Positions 1 through 11,572 of a stretch of 64,000 bases of DNA are shown one piece after another. Under the pieces are notes generated by a model that saw only the letters and a list, made by a program, of their open reading frames with translations, was not told the DNA's origin and did not search any database. Source of the DNA: Glandiceps talaboti (Eukaryota > Hemichordata > Enteropneusta > Spengelidae); NCBI RefSeq assembly GCF_964340395.1, contig NC_135550.1:3447001-3511000 (forward strand), in the 5' to 3' direction. Position numbers and translations under genes: made by a program. Each line of letters begins with the position of its first letter. Positions within the stretch are counted from its first letter, which is position 1.

Positions 1-3000
1 TGTTGCCATTCTAGCACAGATGTAAGAATTTCATATTTTACAAATTGTCATCAGAAAACATCATTTATCGAGGACTTCCTCACACACTCAAAGCAACAGT
101 TTGTTGAGGATTTTTCAACTTTACATGATATATGTCCAATACATATTATTAGAACACCCTTTTCAAAATGTCCTGTTGCCATTCTAGCACAGATGCAGGA
201 ATTTCATACTTTACAAATTGTCAAAAACACCATTTATTTAGGACTTCCTCACACACTCAAAACAATAGTTTATTGAGGGTTTTTGAACTTTACATGATAT
301 ATGTCCAATACAATTTAGAACACCCACATTAAAATGTGCTTTTGCCATTCTAGCAGAGCTAGGAATTCCATACTTTACAAATTGTCAAAAACAACATTTA
401 TTTAGGACTTCCTCACACACTCAAAACAAAAGTTTGTTGAGGATTTTTCAACTTTACATGATATATGTCCAATACATATTAGAACACCCTCATCAAAATG
501 TGCTGTTGCCATTCTAGCACAGATGCAGGAATTTCATACTTTACAAATTGTCATCAGGGTAATTCCTTATAAAAAACACCATTTATCGAGGACTCCCTCA
601 CACACTCAAAACAACACTTTGTTGAGGATTTTTCAACTTTACATGACGATATATGTCCAATAGCTATTAGAACACCCTTTTCAAAATGTCCTGTTGCCAT
701 TCTAGCACAGATGCAGGAATTTCATACTTTACAAATTGTCAAAAACACCATTTATTTAGGACTTCCTCACACACTCAAAACAACAGTTTGTTGAGGATTT
801 TTCAACTTTACATGATAATGTCCAATACATATTAGAACACCCTCATCAAAATGTGTTTTTGCCATTCTAGCACAGCTAGGAATTCCATACTTTACAAATT
901 GTCAAAAACACCATTTATTTAGGACTTCCTCAAACACTCAAAACAACAGTTTGTTGAGGATTTTTCAACTTTACATGATATATGTCCAATACATATTATT
1001 AGAACACCCTTTTCAAAATGTCCTGTTGCCATTCTAGCACAGATGCAGGAATTTCATACTTTACAAATTGTCAAAAACACCATTTATTTAGGACTTCCTC
1101 ACACACTCAAAACAATAGTTTATTGAGGGTTTTTGAACTTTACATGATATATGTCCAATACAATTTAGAACACCCACATTAAAATGTGCTTTTGCCATTC
1201 TAGCAGAGCTAGGAATTCCATACTTTACAAATTGTCAAAAACAACATTTATTTAGGACTTCCTCACACACTCAAAACAAAAGTTTGTTGAGGATTTTTCA
1301 ACTTTACATGATATATGTCCAATACATATTAGAACACCCTCATCAAAATGTGCTGTTGCCATTCTAGCACAGATGCAGGAAATTCATACTTTACAAATTG
1401 TTATCAGGGTAATGATCCTTATCGAAAATGCCATTTATTTAGGACTTCCTCGCACACTCAAAACAAGTTTGTTGAGGATTTTTCAACTTTACATGATATA
1501 TGTCCCATACATATTAGAACACCCTTATCAATGTGCTGTTGCTATTCTAGCGTAGATGCAGGAATTTCATACTTTACAAATTGTCAAAAACAACTTTTAT
1601 TTAGGACTTCCTCACACACTCAAAACAACAGTTTGTTGAGGATTTTTCAACATTACATGATATATGTCCAATACATATTACTAGAACACCCTCATCACAA
1701 TGCGCTTTTGCCATACTAGCAAAGCTAGGAATTTCATACTTTACAAATTGTCATCAGGGTAACGATCCTTATAGAAAACATCATTTATCGAGGACTTCCT
1801 CACACACTCAAAACAACAGTTTGTTGAGGATTTTCCAACTTTACATGATATATGTCCAATACATATTAGAACACCCTTATTAATGTGCTGTTACCATTCT
1901 AGCACAGATGCAGGAATTTCATACTTTACAAATTGTCAAAAACAGCATTTATTTAGGACTTCCTCACACACTCAAAACAACATTTTGTTGAGGATTTTTC
2001 AACTTTACATGATATATGTCCAATACATATTAGAACACCCTCATCAAAATTGCCATGCTAGCACAGATGAAGGAATTTCATGCTTTACAAATTGTCATCA
2101 GGGTAATGGTTCTTATAGAAAATGCCATTTATTTAGGACTTCCTCGCACACTCAAAACAACAGTTTGTTGAGGACTTTCCAACTTTACATGATATATGTC
2201 CAATACATATTAGAACACCCTTATTAATGTGCTGTTACCATTCTAGCACAGATGCAGGAATTTCATACTGTACAAATTGTCATCAGGGTAACAAACCTTA
2301 TAGAAAACACCATTTATTTAGGACTTCCTCACACACTCAAAACAAGTTTGTTGAGGATTTTTTAACTTTACATGATATGTGTCCAATACATATTAGAACA
2401 CCCTTATCAAAATGTGCTGTTGCCATTCTAGCACAGATGCAGGAATATCATATCAATTGTCATCAGGGTAACGATCCTTATAGAAAAAAACACTATTTAT
2501 CGAGGACTATCTCACACACTCAAAACAACATTTTGTTGAGGATTTTTCAACTTTACATGATATATGTCCAATACATATTATTAGAACACCCTCATTAAAA
2601 TGTGCTGTTGCCATTCTAGCACAGATGCAGGAATTTCATACTTTACAAATTGTTATCAGGGTAATTCCTTATAAAAAACACCATTTATCGAGGACTCCCT
2701 CACACACTCAAAACAACACTTTGTTGAGGATTTTTCAACTTTACATGACGATATATGACTGTCCAATAGCTATTAGAACACCCTTTTCAAAATGTCCTGT
2801 TGCCATTCTAGCACAGATGCAGGAATTTCATACTTTACAAATTGTCAAAAACACCATTTATTTAGGACTTCCTCACACACTCAAAACAACAGTTTGTTGA
2901 GGATTTTTCAACTTTACATGATAATGTCCAATACATATTAGAACACCCTCATCAAAATGTGTTTTTGCCATTCTAGCACAGCTAGGAATTCCATACTTTA

Positions 3001-5640
3001 CAAATTGTCAAAAACACCATTTATTTAGGACTTCCTCAAACACTCAAAACAACAGTTTGTTGAGGATTTTTCAACTTTACATGATATATGTCCAATACAT
3101 ATTATTAGAACACCCTTTTCAAAATGTCCTGTTGCCATTCTAGCACAGATGCAGGAATTTCATACTTTACAAATTGTCAAAAACACCATTTATTTAGGAC
3201 TTCCTCACACACTCAAAACAATAGTTTATTGAGGGTTTTTGAACTTTACATGATATATGTCCAATACAATTTAGAACACCCACATTAAAATGTGCTTTTG
3301 CCATTCTAGCAGAGCTAGGAATTCCATACTTTACAAATTGTCAAAAACAACATTTATTTAGGACTTCCTCACACACTCAAAACAAAAGTTTGTTGAGGAT
3401 TTTTCAACTTTACATGATATATGTCCAATACATATTAGAACACCCTCATCAAAATGTGCTGTTGCCATTCTAGCACAGATGCAGGAAATTCATACTTTAC
3501 AAATTGTTATCAGGGTAATGATCCTTATCGAAAATGCCATTTATTTAGGACTTCCTCGCACACTCAAAACAAGTTTGTTGAGGATTTTTCAACTTTACAT
3601 GATATATGTCCCATACATATTAGAACACCCTTATCAATGTGCTGTTGCTATTCTAGCGTAGATGCAGGAATTTCATACTTTACAAATTGTCAAAAACAAC
3701 TTTTATTTAGGACTTCCTCACACACTCAAAACAACAGTTTGTTGAGGATTTTTCAACATTACATGATATATGTCCAATACATATTACTAGAACACCCTCA
3801 TCACAATGCGCTTTTGCCATACTAGCAAAGCTAGGAATTTCATACTTTACAAATTGTCATCAGGGTAACGATCCTTATAGAAAACATCATTTATCGAGGA
3901 CTTCCTCACACACTCAAAACAACAGTTTGTTGAGGATTTTCCAACTTTACATGATATATGTCCAATACATATTAGAACACCCTTATTAATGTGCTGTTAC
4001 CATTCTAGCACAGATGCAGGAATTTCATACTGTACAAATTGTCATCAGGGTAACAAACCTTATAGAAAAACACCATTTATCAAGGACTTCCTCACACACT
4101 CAAAACAACACTTTCTTGAGGATTTTTCAACTTTACATGATATATGTCCAATACATATTAGAACACCCTTATCAATGTGTTGTTGCTATTCTAGCACAGA
4201 TGGAGGAATTTCATATTTTACAAATTGTCAAAAATAGCATTTATTTAGGACTTCCTCACACACTCAAAGCAACAGTTTGTTGAGGATTTTTCAACTTTAC
4301 ATGATATATGTCTAACACCCTCATTAAAATGTGGTTTTGCCATTCTAGCACATCTAGGAATTCCATACTTTACAAATTGTCAAAAACACCATTTATTTAG
4401 GACTTCCCCACACACTCAAAACAACAGTTTGTTGAGGATTTTTCAACTTTACATGACACATATCCAATACATATTAGAACACCCTCATCAAAATGTGTTT
4501 TTGCCATTCTAGCACAGATGCAGGAATTTCATACTTTACAAATTGCCATCAGGGTAATGATCCTTATAGAAAAAACACCATTTATCGAGGATTTCCTCAC
4601 ACAGTCAAAACAACAGTTTGTTGAGGATTTTTCAACTTTACATGATATATGTCCAATACATATTATTAGAACACCCTCATCAAAATGTGCTTTAGCCATA
4701 CTAGCACAGCTAGGAATTTCATACTTTACAAATTGTCATCAGGGTAACGATCCTTATAGAAAACATCATTTATCGAGGACTTCCTCACACACTCAAAACA
4801 ACAGTTTGTTGAGGATTTTCCAACTTTACATGATATATGTCCAATACATATTAGAACACCCTTATCAATGTGCTGTTGCCATTCTAGCACAGATGCAGGA
4901 ATTTCAAGCTTTACAAATTGTCATCACGGTAATTCCTTATACAAAACACCATTTATCGAGGACTTCCTCACACACTCAAAACAACATTTTGTTGAGGATT
5001 TTTCAACTTTACATGATATATGTCCAATACATATTAGAACACCCATATCAATGTGCTGTTGCTATGCTAGATCAGATGCAGGAATTTCATACTTTACAAA
5101 TTGTCAAAAACACCATTTATTTAGGACTTCCTCACATACTCAAAACAACAGTTTGTTGAGGATTTTTCAACTTTACATGATATATGTCCAATACATATTA
5201 GAACACCCTTATCAATGTGCTGTTGCCATTCTAGCACAGATGCAGGAATTTCATACTTTACAAATTGTCATCAGGGTAATTCCTTATAAAAAAACACCAT
5301 TTATCGAGGACTTCCTCACACTCAAAACAACAGTTTGTTGAGGATTTTTCAACTTTACATGATATATGTCCAATACATATATAGGAAACCCTTATCAATG
5401 TGCTGTTGCCATTTTAGCACAGATGCAGGAATTTCAAGCTTTACAAATTGTCAAAAACACCATTTATCGAGGACTTCCTCACACACTCAAAACAACACTT
5501 TGTTGAGGACTTTTCAACTTTACATGATATATGTCCAATCCATATTATTAGAACACCCTCATCAAGATGTGCTTTTGCCATACTAGAACAGCTAGGAATT
5601 TCATACTTTACAAATTGTCATCAGGGTAATGATCCTTCTA
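1..5640. repeat. Satellite array with ~165-187 bp monomers
   Basis: About 32 head-to-tail copies of one monomer fill this stretch. Each copy holds the landmarks GCCATTCTAGCACAGATGCA, GGACTTCCTCACACACTCAA, GAGGATTTTTCAACTTTACA and ATATGTCCAATACATATTAG. Two monomer types alternate irregularly. The short type reads AATTGTCAAAAACACC in the middle; the long type carries an extra block of about 20 bp (TCATCAGGGTAATGATCCTT). Open frames of up to 213 codons exist, but they cross monomers in several frames at once and match nothing I know, so I treat them as by-products of the repeat. The left edge is outside the window. The right edge at about 5640 grades into diverged copies rather than ending sharply. 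Confidence 0.95.
497..4050. repeat. Higher-order duplications inside the satellite
   Basis: A multi-monomer segment of about 1.45 kb is present twice with an offset of 2106 bp (about 497-1945 and 2599-4050); 1348-1719 and 3454-3825 look identical over their whole length. A shorter segment (about 97-530) recurs at about 949-1382, an offset of 852 bp, and again inside the 2106-bp copy. A 4-bp insertion (ACTG, near 2757) separates the copies, and they part company near 1940/4046. This is block duplication by unequal exchange, on top of monomer-by-monomer amplification. Confidence 0.85.
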
Positions 5641-6264
5641 GAAAACACCATTTTATCGATGACTTTCTTATCGATAATCACCCACTAATGAACATCCCCC
5701 ACAAATTTCAGCTTAATTAGACCAGTAGTTTTTGGGATTCAGATTTTTCACCACAATGCCTATTTCTAGACCTAATTTGCATATTCATCCATATATAATT
5801 CACCAACACTTGTAAAAATGTGGGTTCTTGCCAATCCCATTTCAAGGCTTAACACAAAATATCAATTACAAAGGACTTCACCCCCACATCAGCTCAAATG
5901 TATTCAATACGCTTTCCAAATGAAAATTTAAAAATAACACGAGCATTAATTTAATTATTATTGTATATGACATCTATGGAATCCATATTTTTTTCTGCCA
6001 TGTTTAATTTATAAAGGAAACCCATATAAAAACCTGGTCCTCAATGACTTGCCTGTGGTTGCCATGTCTTTATAGTAACTGTAAAATATAGAAATAGAGG
6101 ACTTCCTTGTATACATGAGTCCAAAGTTTGTCTGAATTTTCTGATTTTACACATTGCATCAATTTGATTATCCACTATAGTATAAATTTACAAACAGGTG
6201 TGCAAAATTTCCTCTGTTGACTATGAAACATGTAGGGATTAAACGTCAGCTATCAAACACTTAC
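5641..6264. repeat. Diverged satellite monomers, no gene seen
   Basis: No coding signal is visible. The stretch 6050-6180 still aligns to the satellite monomer in order: TTGCCAT, then GAGGACTTCCT, then CAAAGTTTGT, then TTTTACACATTG. About 5825-5930 is a weaker match. The satellite seems to fade into single-copy intron-like DNA directly beside the minus-strand exon at 6265. Confidence 0.5.
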
Positions 6265-6413
6265 CTCATTCTTTATAGGTGATGCAGTATCTGACTTGTT
6301 CTTTTTGACTGCCTTTGAGATTCAACAATGTGGTGGGATAATGTCAAACGGTTCTCATGAGACTCAGTAGATTCTGGCATATTTTCACTTTCCCCAGTTA
6401 CTGGAGAGTTCAA
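6265..6413 (-). pseudogene. Minus-strand internal exon with a 1-nt frameshift
   Basis: On the minus strand a polypyrimidine tract ending in CAG precedes 6413 and a GTAAGTGTTTGA donor follows 6265. Read from the acceptor in phase 0 it gives LNSPVTGESENMPESTES and so on, but ends in a stop. A shift by one base near 6310 gives the tail AVKKNKSDTASPIKNE running straight into the donor. That tail aligns with the tail of the exon at 7854-8006 (SVADTRKNSKSATPVQKN). Its length is 149 nt; one restored base would make 150, a 50-codon phase 0-0 exon like its neighbour's 51. I do not recognise the protein, which is polar and Ser/Lys rich. Either one exon copy is dead or the assembly lost a base here. Confidence 0.5.
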
Positions 6414-7853
6414 CTGGAAAAGAAGTTATTATATTGTTGTTTTAGAAAAAAATGTATCAAGTTATTTAATATCCACATATCATAAATCTAGCTCTCACAC
6501 TTTAATGATGTCATCTATTATTATAGTATACACAAAAATGGGTGCAATAGGAATGCACAAACGCACTGTGCAATATCTTACCCACAACTCTCTCTGATTG
6601 GTATGCTTGGAAGTTCCTTATTTTATAACTTCTTCAATAACCCATATTTGCCAACATTTTAAGCATAGTAATTATGTTTAATTAATATGTAACAAAAGTA
6701 CGATTGGGGAATCAAAAATAAAGTTCTAAATTTTGCATAAAATGTGCTAACAAGTAAATGAAACATGTACTGTAAATAAAACACTTTTCAATGTCAAAGT
6801 ATCAATAACTTGGGTAGACAGTGTGTATGATGTGTTTTAGTATGTAAATTTCTTTTGTCATACCTATTCAAATAAATCTATATCTTTGGCAAAGTCATAA
6901 CAGGTGCATATATTTTCCTTAGTTTTGTGGAAAATATTTTGCATGTCTTTCAAGAAAATCTGTTGACAAATTTCTAAAATTGCTACTCCTTCTACAATAA
7001 ATCATTGATACCAAAACCAATGAAAATATATATTCAGAAACTCATCAGTGTCAATTCTACGTTTTGAAAATGGCAAAAATATTCATACAAAATCCTGTAC
7101 ACAGGTGAGATTTGTCTGACTTCAATGAGCTGATGTCCAACAGTACAAATCAGGGAGAGTTGTGGGTAAAATCTTGTACAGTGAAACGCCTCTGTATAAA
7201 GTGAACTAAAAACACATGTTACACAGGGAACCTTGCACATCCCTGTAACATTCACATACCTAGGACAGGGTTGTGAACATAGCTGTACCAGCTCATTGGA
7301 GCCATGGGAACTGTACCAGCTATGTGCACTATATCCCTTTAACAGCTCTGGCCAACACACCAGGTGTAACATACCTAGAGTTGACAGATGTGTAACTGGT
7401 ATGCCAACATAAATTTAACATGGATGTGAAAATAGCAATGCAGCATAGGTTTTTACAACATCCATGTACAAGAGCTTTTTCCCACTGCCATGTACCAGCT
7501 ATGTTAGCAATTAGCTGCAACATAGGTATTTCCCACAGCCATGTACCAGCTATGTGAGCAATGCTAGTCAGATATGAACAAAAGGGTTGCTACAGGGTAT
7601 TATTCCACCATAGCTGTTACAGTTATGTGCACAACTGTGTGCAGTATGCAGTCATGGCACAGATGTAGTATTCCAGATCCATTCAACTGGCATGTACCAG
7701 GGCTGTGAAAAAATATACCCTGTAACGGGGCTGTGAGGCACACAGCTGGCACATAGCTATGCTCTTCTTCCTAGCTCTATGATGTGGCCACATCCTAGTA
7801 CTGGGATGTGCAATGTTCCCTGTGTATTCAATGGATAGCTTTCAAACACTTAC
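6414..7853. other. Intron with degenerate short repeats
   Basis: This lies between the two homologous minus-strand exons. 7250-7760 holds many imperfect copies of a short motif around CATGTACCAGCTATGT, spaced irregularly at tens of bases, like the decayed remains of a tandem repeat. Open frames here (for example minus 7034-7372) follow that repeat and show no protein family. Nothing else is visible. Confidence 0.4.
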
Positions 7854-8006
7854 GTTTTTCTGTACAGGGGTTGCAGACTTTGAGTTCTTCCTAGTATCAG
7901 CCACTGATTTAACAACGTTAACGAGGTGGTTGGGTGATGTTACATTAGACACTGAACATTCTCGTAGATCTTCACCTTCTCCACCAACAGTTAATAGGGA
8001 ATGGAT
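7854..8006 (-). CDS. Minus-strand internal exon, 51 codons, unknown polar protein
   Basis: On the minus strand the acceptor reads TTCTTTCTCAG and the donor GTAAGTGTTTGAAAGC. The exon is exactly 153 nt and open in phase 0, beginning IHSLLTVGGEGED and ending SATPVQKN. It shares donor context and C-terminal pattern with the exon at 6265-6413, so the two are tandem duplicates. Both are phase 0-0, so either could be included or skipped without breaking the frame. No domain is recognised; the sequence is Ser/Thr/Lys rich, of the kind found in disordered linkers. The rest of the gene is not identified: earlier exons should lie above 8006 and later ones below 6265. Confidence 0.55.
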
Positions 8007-8214
8007 CTGAGAAAGAAGTTATAATTTTTGTTATAAACTCATTCAAAAAATGTTTCTGAATTTCTGCAGTACTGACAAATTTGCAAAACATATATATTAA
8101 CAAGCTGTCATCAGAGATGACTCAGTCCCTGCATTGAATGTTTTCAGAGAATTGCCACCAGTCATGGTAGTGTGATTAGATTCTATGAAATATAGCACCA
8201 ATGATATTGTCAAA

Positions 8215-8570
8215 CAAAATGGCTGTCTGGCAGCCATATTGGACCGTAACACCCAGGAAATTGACGTGCATATTTACACTCTATTGTCTTGTCCTTGTAC
8301 AAAGTTTAAGAAGAATCGGTCTAGTCATGTTCAAGTATTGGCTCTAGACATGTAAAAATTGAAACAAAATGGCTGCCTGGCAGCCATACTGGATCGTATC
8401 ACAAAACAAATTAACGTGCATATGTATGACATAATGTGTTGTCCTTGTACCAAGTTTGAGAGAAATCGATCCAGTCATGTCTGAGAAATGACTCCGGACG
8501 CACGCACACACGGACAGAGTCCAATCTATAAGTCCCCGTCCCGGACTTTGTCCGTGGTGGGGACTAATCA
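8215..8570 (-). repeat. Interspersed repeat with GGGGACTTAT and (GTCC)n-like tract
   Basis: In minus orientation this repeat contains the block around TCCCCACCACGGACAAAGTC and then GGGGACTTATAG, followed by a GT/TCCG-rich tract. Two 145-bp subrepeats follow, each with AATGGCTGCCTGGCAGCCAT and TTGTCCTTGTAC. The same family occurs on the plus strand at 40882-41000 and 49860-50170. No coding capacity is seen. Confidence 0.7.
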
Positions 8571-11260
8571 ACAACACTTTAAGCAGCTTAATCAGGAGTC
8601 CAGCCAATAATCTGTCAAGTCTAAACACAAAATTGCTTACACAGATTACTTAATCCCACACTATGTTTCAGGCCACCCTGGACAAAACGGGATGGACGTG
8701 AGACAACGCAGGGGGATGGGAGGGGAAAACGTGATATGCCGTGATTGCCATGCCAGATTTTTAAACTGTCAAAAAATTTGCCACAGCAGTCATGGTGCGT
8801 AAAAGAATCCTAGTAGACCACAGTAAAATGGAGTGAATGCAATGAAACGTTACAGTACCTAATAGGCCGTGGAGGCAGTCCGTAATGGGACTGCCTGGGG
8901 TACCTCCATGGGTAACATTGCAGCGAGGCTCTGCGCTAATACTAAAACCCACAATTTGGGGATACCAATTTTATGCAAAAAAAGTATACCCTATCTGATA
9001 CTATGTTATTTAATCAGTTAATTTGTCATCAGGGAAACTCCTTAAGATACATGTACTGTACCAGCTACGGACCATAGGCAAGTTTGCGAAATACGTTATG
9101 GTGTTGATAAATGTAAATGGGAGCATAAAATGTATACTTATTGCCAAAGAATAACTACTCCGGTTCTACAGTAGAATTACAGGCGTAAATTATCTGTTTC
9201 GGATATGATTTGCGATGTAAACATTGCCGAAACGTAAGTGATGCCGCCATTTTGCAAGACCAACTTGAGCGATGACGTATTGTATAATGCATAGCCTCAA
9301 ATTCGTCAAGTTAAACACTGAGTTTCTAACAAATTTTTATGATAAAATTTCCCTTTCTTTTCACTTTAATGAATCAAGATAACTTTTACTAAGTTAAACA
9401 GAAATGAACAGTCATATTTTATTTTTTATTTTACTGAATCATTTACGAGTTTACAGAACGAATCTAGTGACTTGAAACTATTCAATGGTTATTAGCCCAG
9501 TGGCATTTTTTGGTATTTGTATCATGTTATGTGAGTGCAGTGTACGTCATACTCCTAAAGAACTAACAGTGGCCATATGGATGAGAACTGAGTATATGTT
9601 TTGGATTTTTAATTTGTAAAACTATGTTATCATGGTTTTCTACTTGAAAAATCAACATGAAACAACACATAGTACCCAGTCTGTGGTCTGAGATATTCCA
9701 TTACGTATAGACCATTACCTAACTACATAAAAAAAATCCATTCATAATAACAGTTCCCAGTAAGCTATTTTTTGAAAATTGTGTACTACACATTACACCT
9801 TATAAAAAGAAGGCAATTAAGATTATGTAATTTTAAGTCATTTCTACAGAATATATTATATATTGTTTAGAAAGATTGGACAGCCAGGTAGTCACAATTT
9901 TTAATCTGAATATCAATGAATAGCAGTGCTCAAATTTTTAATTCCCTTTTTTTCAGACAAGGACAAAGAACTTCAAAATAAGTCACAGTGAACATATGAT
10001 TGAATAAAAACTTTGAGAAATCCTAAACTTGTAACCACTTGTTTCATTTTTTAAATTGTTAGTACACTGCTGTGTTTATCATTCCCTCTTCAAATTCATA
10101 ACATTTTGAAGAAAAAAAATCCTTGACTTTAAAAAGTACCAAATGTGAACGAAAAACTTACAAATAATAGTCAAACAAACTTTAAAATAATTTATTTTTT
10201 ATTAATTAACCGTTACTGGCTGTGTATCATGATTTGGTCCTGCTATATCAAATGACAGCATAGTTACATACCGTAAATTTGATACGGAAAACTGACATTA
10301 GGTGTCCTTGACACTCAGAACTTGAATCTTTAACTAAAACTATCAACAACGTCAAAGTTGGGATGCTCTGTAAATGCCACATTAATTTTTTTCTGATTTG
10401 CACAACAAGTTCGTTCTTCATGTGTGACCGTCTATAGTGGCCATGCCAGTGATTACGCATTGATTCAGTGCCCAACATTCACATGTGTCACTGTCAACAT
10501 CATGCAACAAGATCCCCTAACACAGCTTTTTCGGAATCAAAATACACATCCGTTTAATTTAACCCATCCACAAATGAAAATCACAACCTGAGCTGTGGCA
10601 GATAGATCGATGTTCCGCGTTCCGGTAGCAAGTTCAGTGTTTCGCACACGTCAGTGAGTAGGTCAGAGGTCACGACAGTGACGGTAGACAAAACGTGTGA
10701 CGAGACGTCCATTTCGACGTCTCATCTACTCCCTCTAATGTTTCAATTTGTAAGTTTATCAAAGTTGATCTTTTTGTGGCATTTTTTATGTTAACAATAT
10801 AACTGCGCGTTGTCACTGTATCTTATATGATGTCAACAAAACTTTCCCTTACGCAGTCAGTATACTTCTTGTGGGATTGACGTCGAGTCAGAGCCTGGCC
10901 TGGTCCGGCCGTGGACTTAGATAATTTTGATGTCTGCCATAAAATGAATGCGCCAAAGCGACGCAAGGTGGGAAAATTATTGCGTCATTTGTAATTTTAG
11001 GGGCCAATGTCGCAAGGTCGTGGCCTCGGCAGAACTGGTCTAAGATGCCATGAGGAACCTTACAATTTTGCTGTGCTCAGGGGTCGGTCGGAAAGGGGTC
11101 GGTCGGGAGATGAGAAACAGAAAAATAAAAAGGGCCGCCCTAAGAGGAGAAGAATGGACAAGATGTCCTTATTTAGTCAATAAAGAGTTGTTGAAAGAGA
11201 AAACTAACCAGGGAAAGAAGAACAGTTTTATATCACCACCACAAAAATCAATTAGTCAAT
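8571..11260. other. No gene seen
   Basis: No coding region I can support lies here. Near 9243 the string GCCGCCATTTTG matches the YY1 consensus, often found at animal promoters, and could mark the 5' end of the minus-strand gene whose exons lie at 7854 and 6265; that is a guess. Near 10700 a short inverted pair (GAGACGTC and GACGTCTC) sits among CG-rich sequence upstream of the Kelch gene. Confidence 0.3.
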
Positions 11261-11262
11261 AC

Positions 11263-11297
11263 AACCAACCAACCAACCAACCAACCAACCAACCAAC

Positions 11298-11333
<36 letters not shown>

Positions 11334-11475
11334 TACATGCTCGCTGCCCCCTGTGTGCATCACCACAAAATCAGTCAGTTAATTGATCGATATCACACAA
11401 AAAAAGTAAGTTTTATTTCACCATAAAAATAATCATTCAATCAATCGATCAATCAATCATCAATCAATTACATGC
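11263..11475. repeat. (CCAA)n and (TCAA)n microsatellites in a local duplication
   Basis: A run of CCAA units changes to TCAA units (about 11263-11332). About 135 bp later a second, broken CAAT/CAAT-like run occurs (about 11430-11468). Both are followed by nearly the same flank (AATTACATGCTCG then TGCCCCTGTGTGC), so the block was duplicated in tandem just upstream of the Kelch gene. Confidence 0.85.
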
Positions 11476-11572
11476 TCGTTGCCCCTGTGTGCTAGTGACA
11501 ACGCGAGCTGGTGCAGCAACAGCGCCAACCCGCGACGTGGACATTCTCGCAAATAGCGCCCATGTTGAAAGG

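Noticed and set aside
4518-5159. 213-codon open frame in the satellite as a gene
   Set aside because: It crosses several monomers with frame changes between them, other frames are open too, and the peptide repeats follow the DNA repeat; no family match or splice structure.
1-5640. CRISPR-like array
   Set aside because: Monomers are directly adjacent with no unique spacers, and the DNA is animal.
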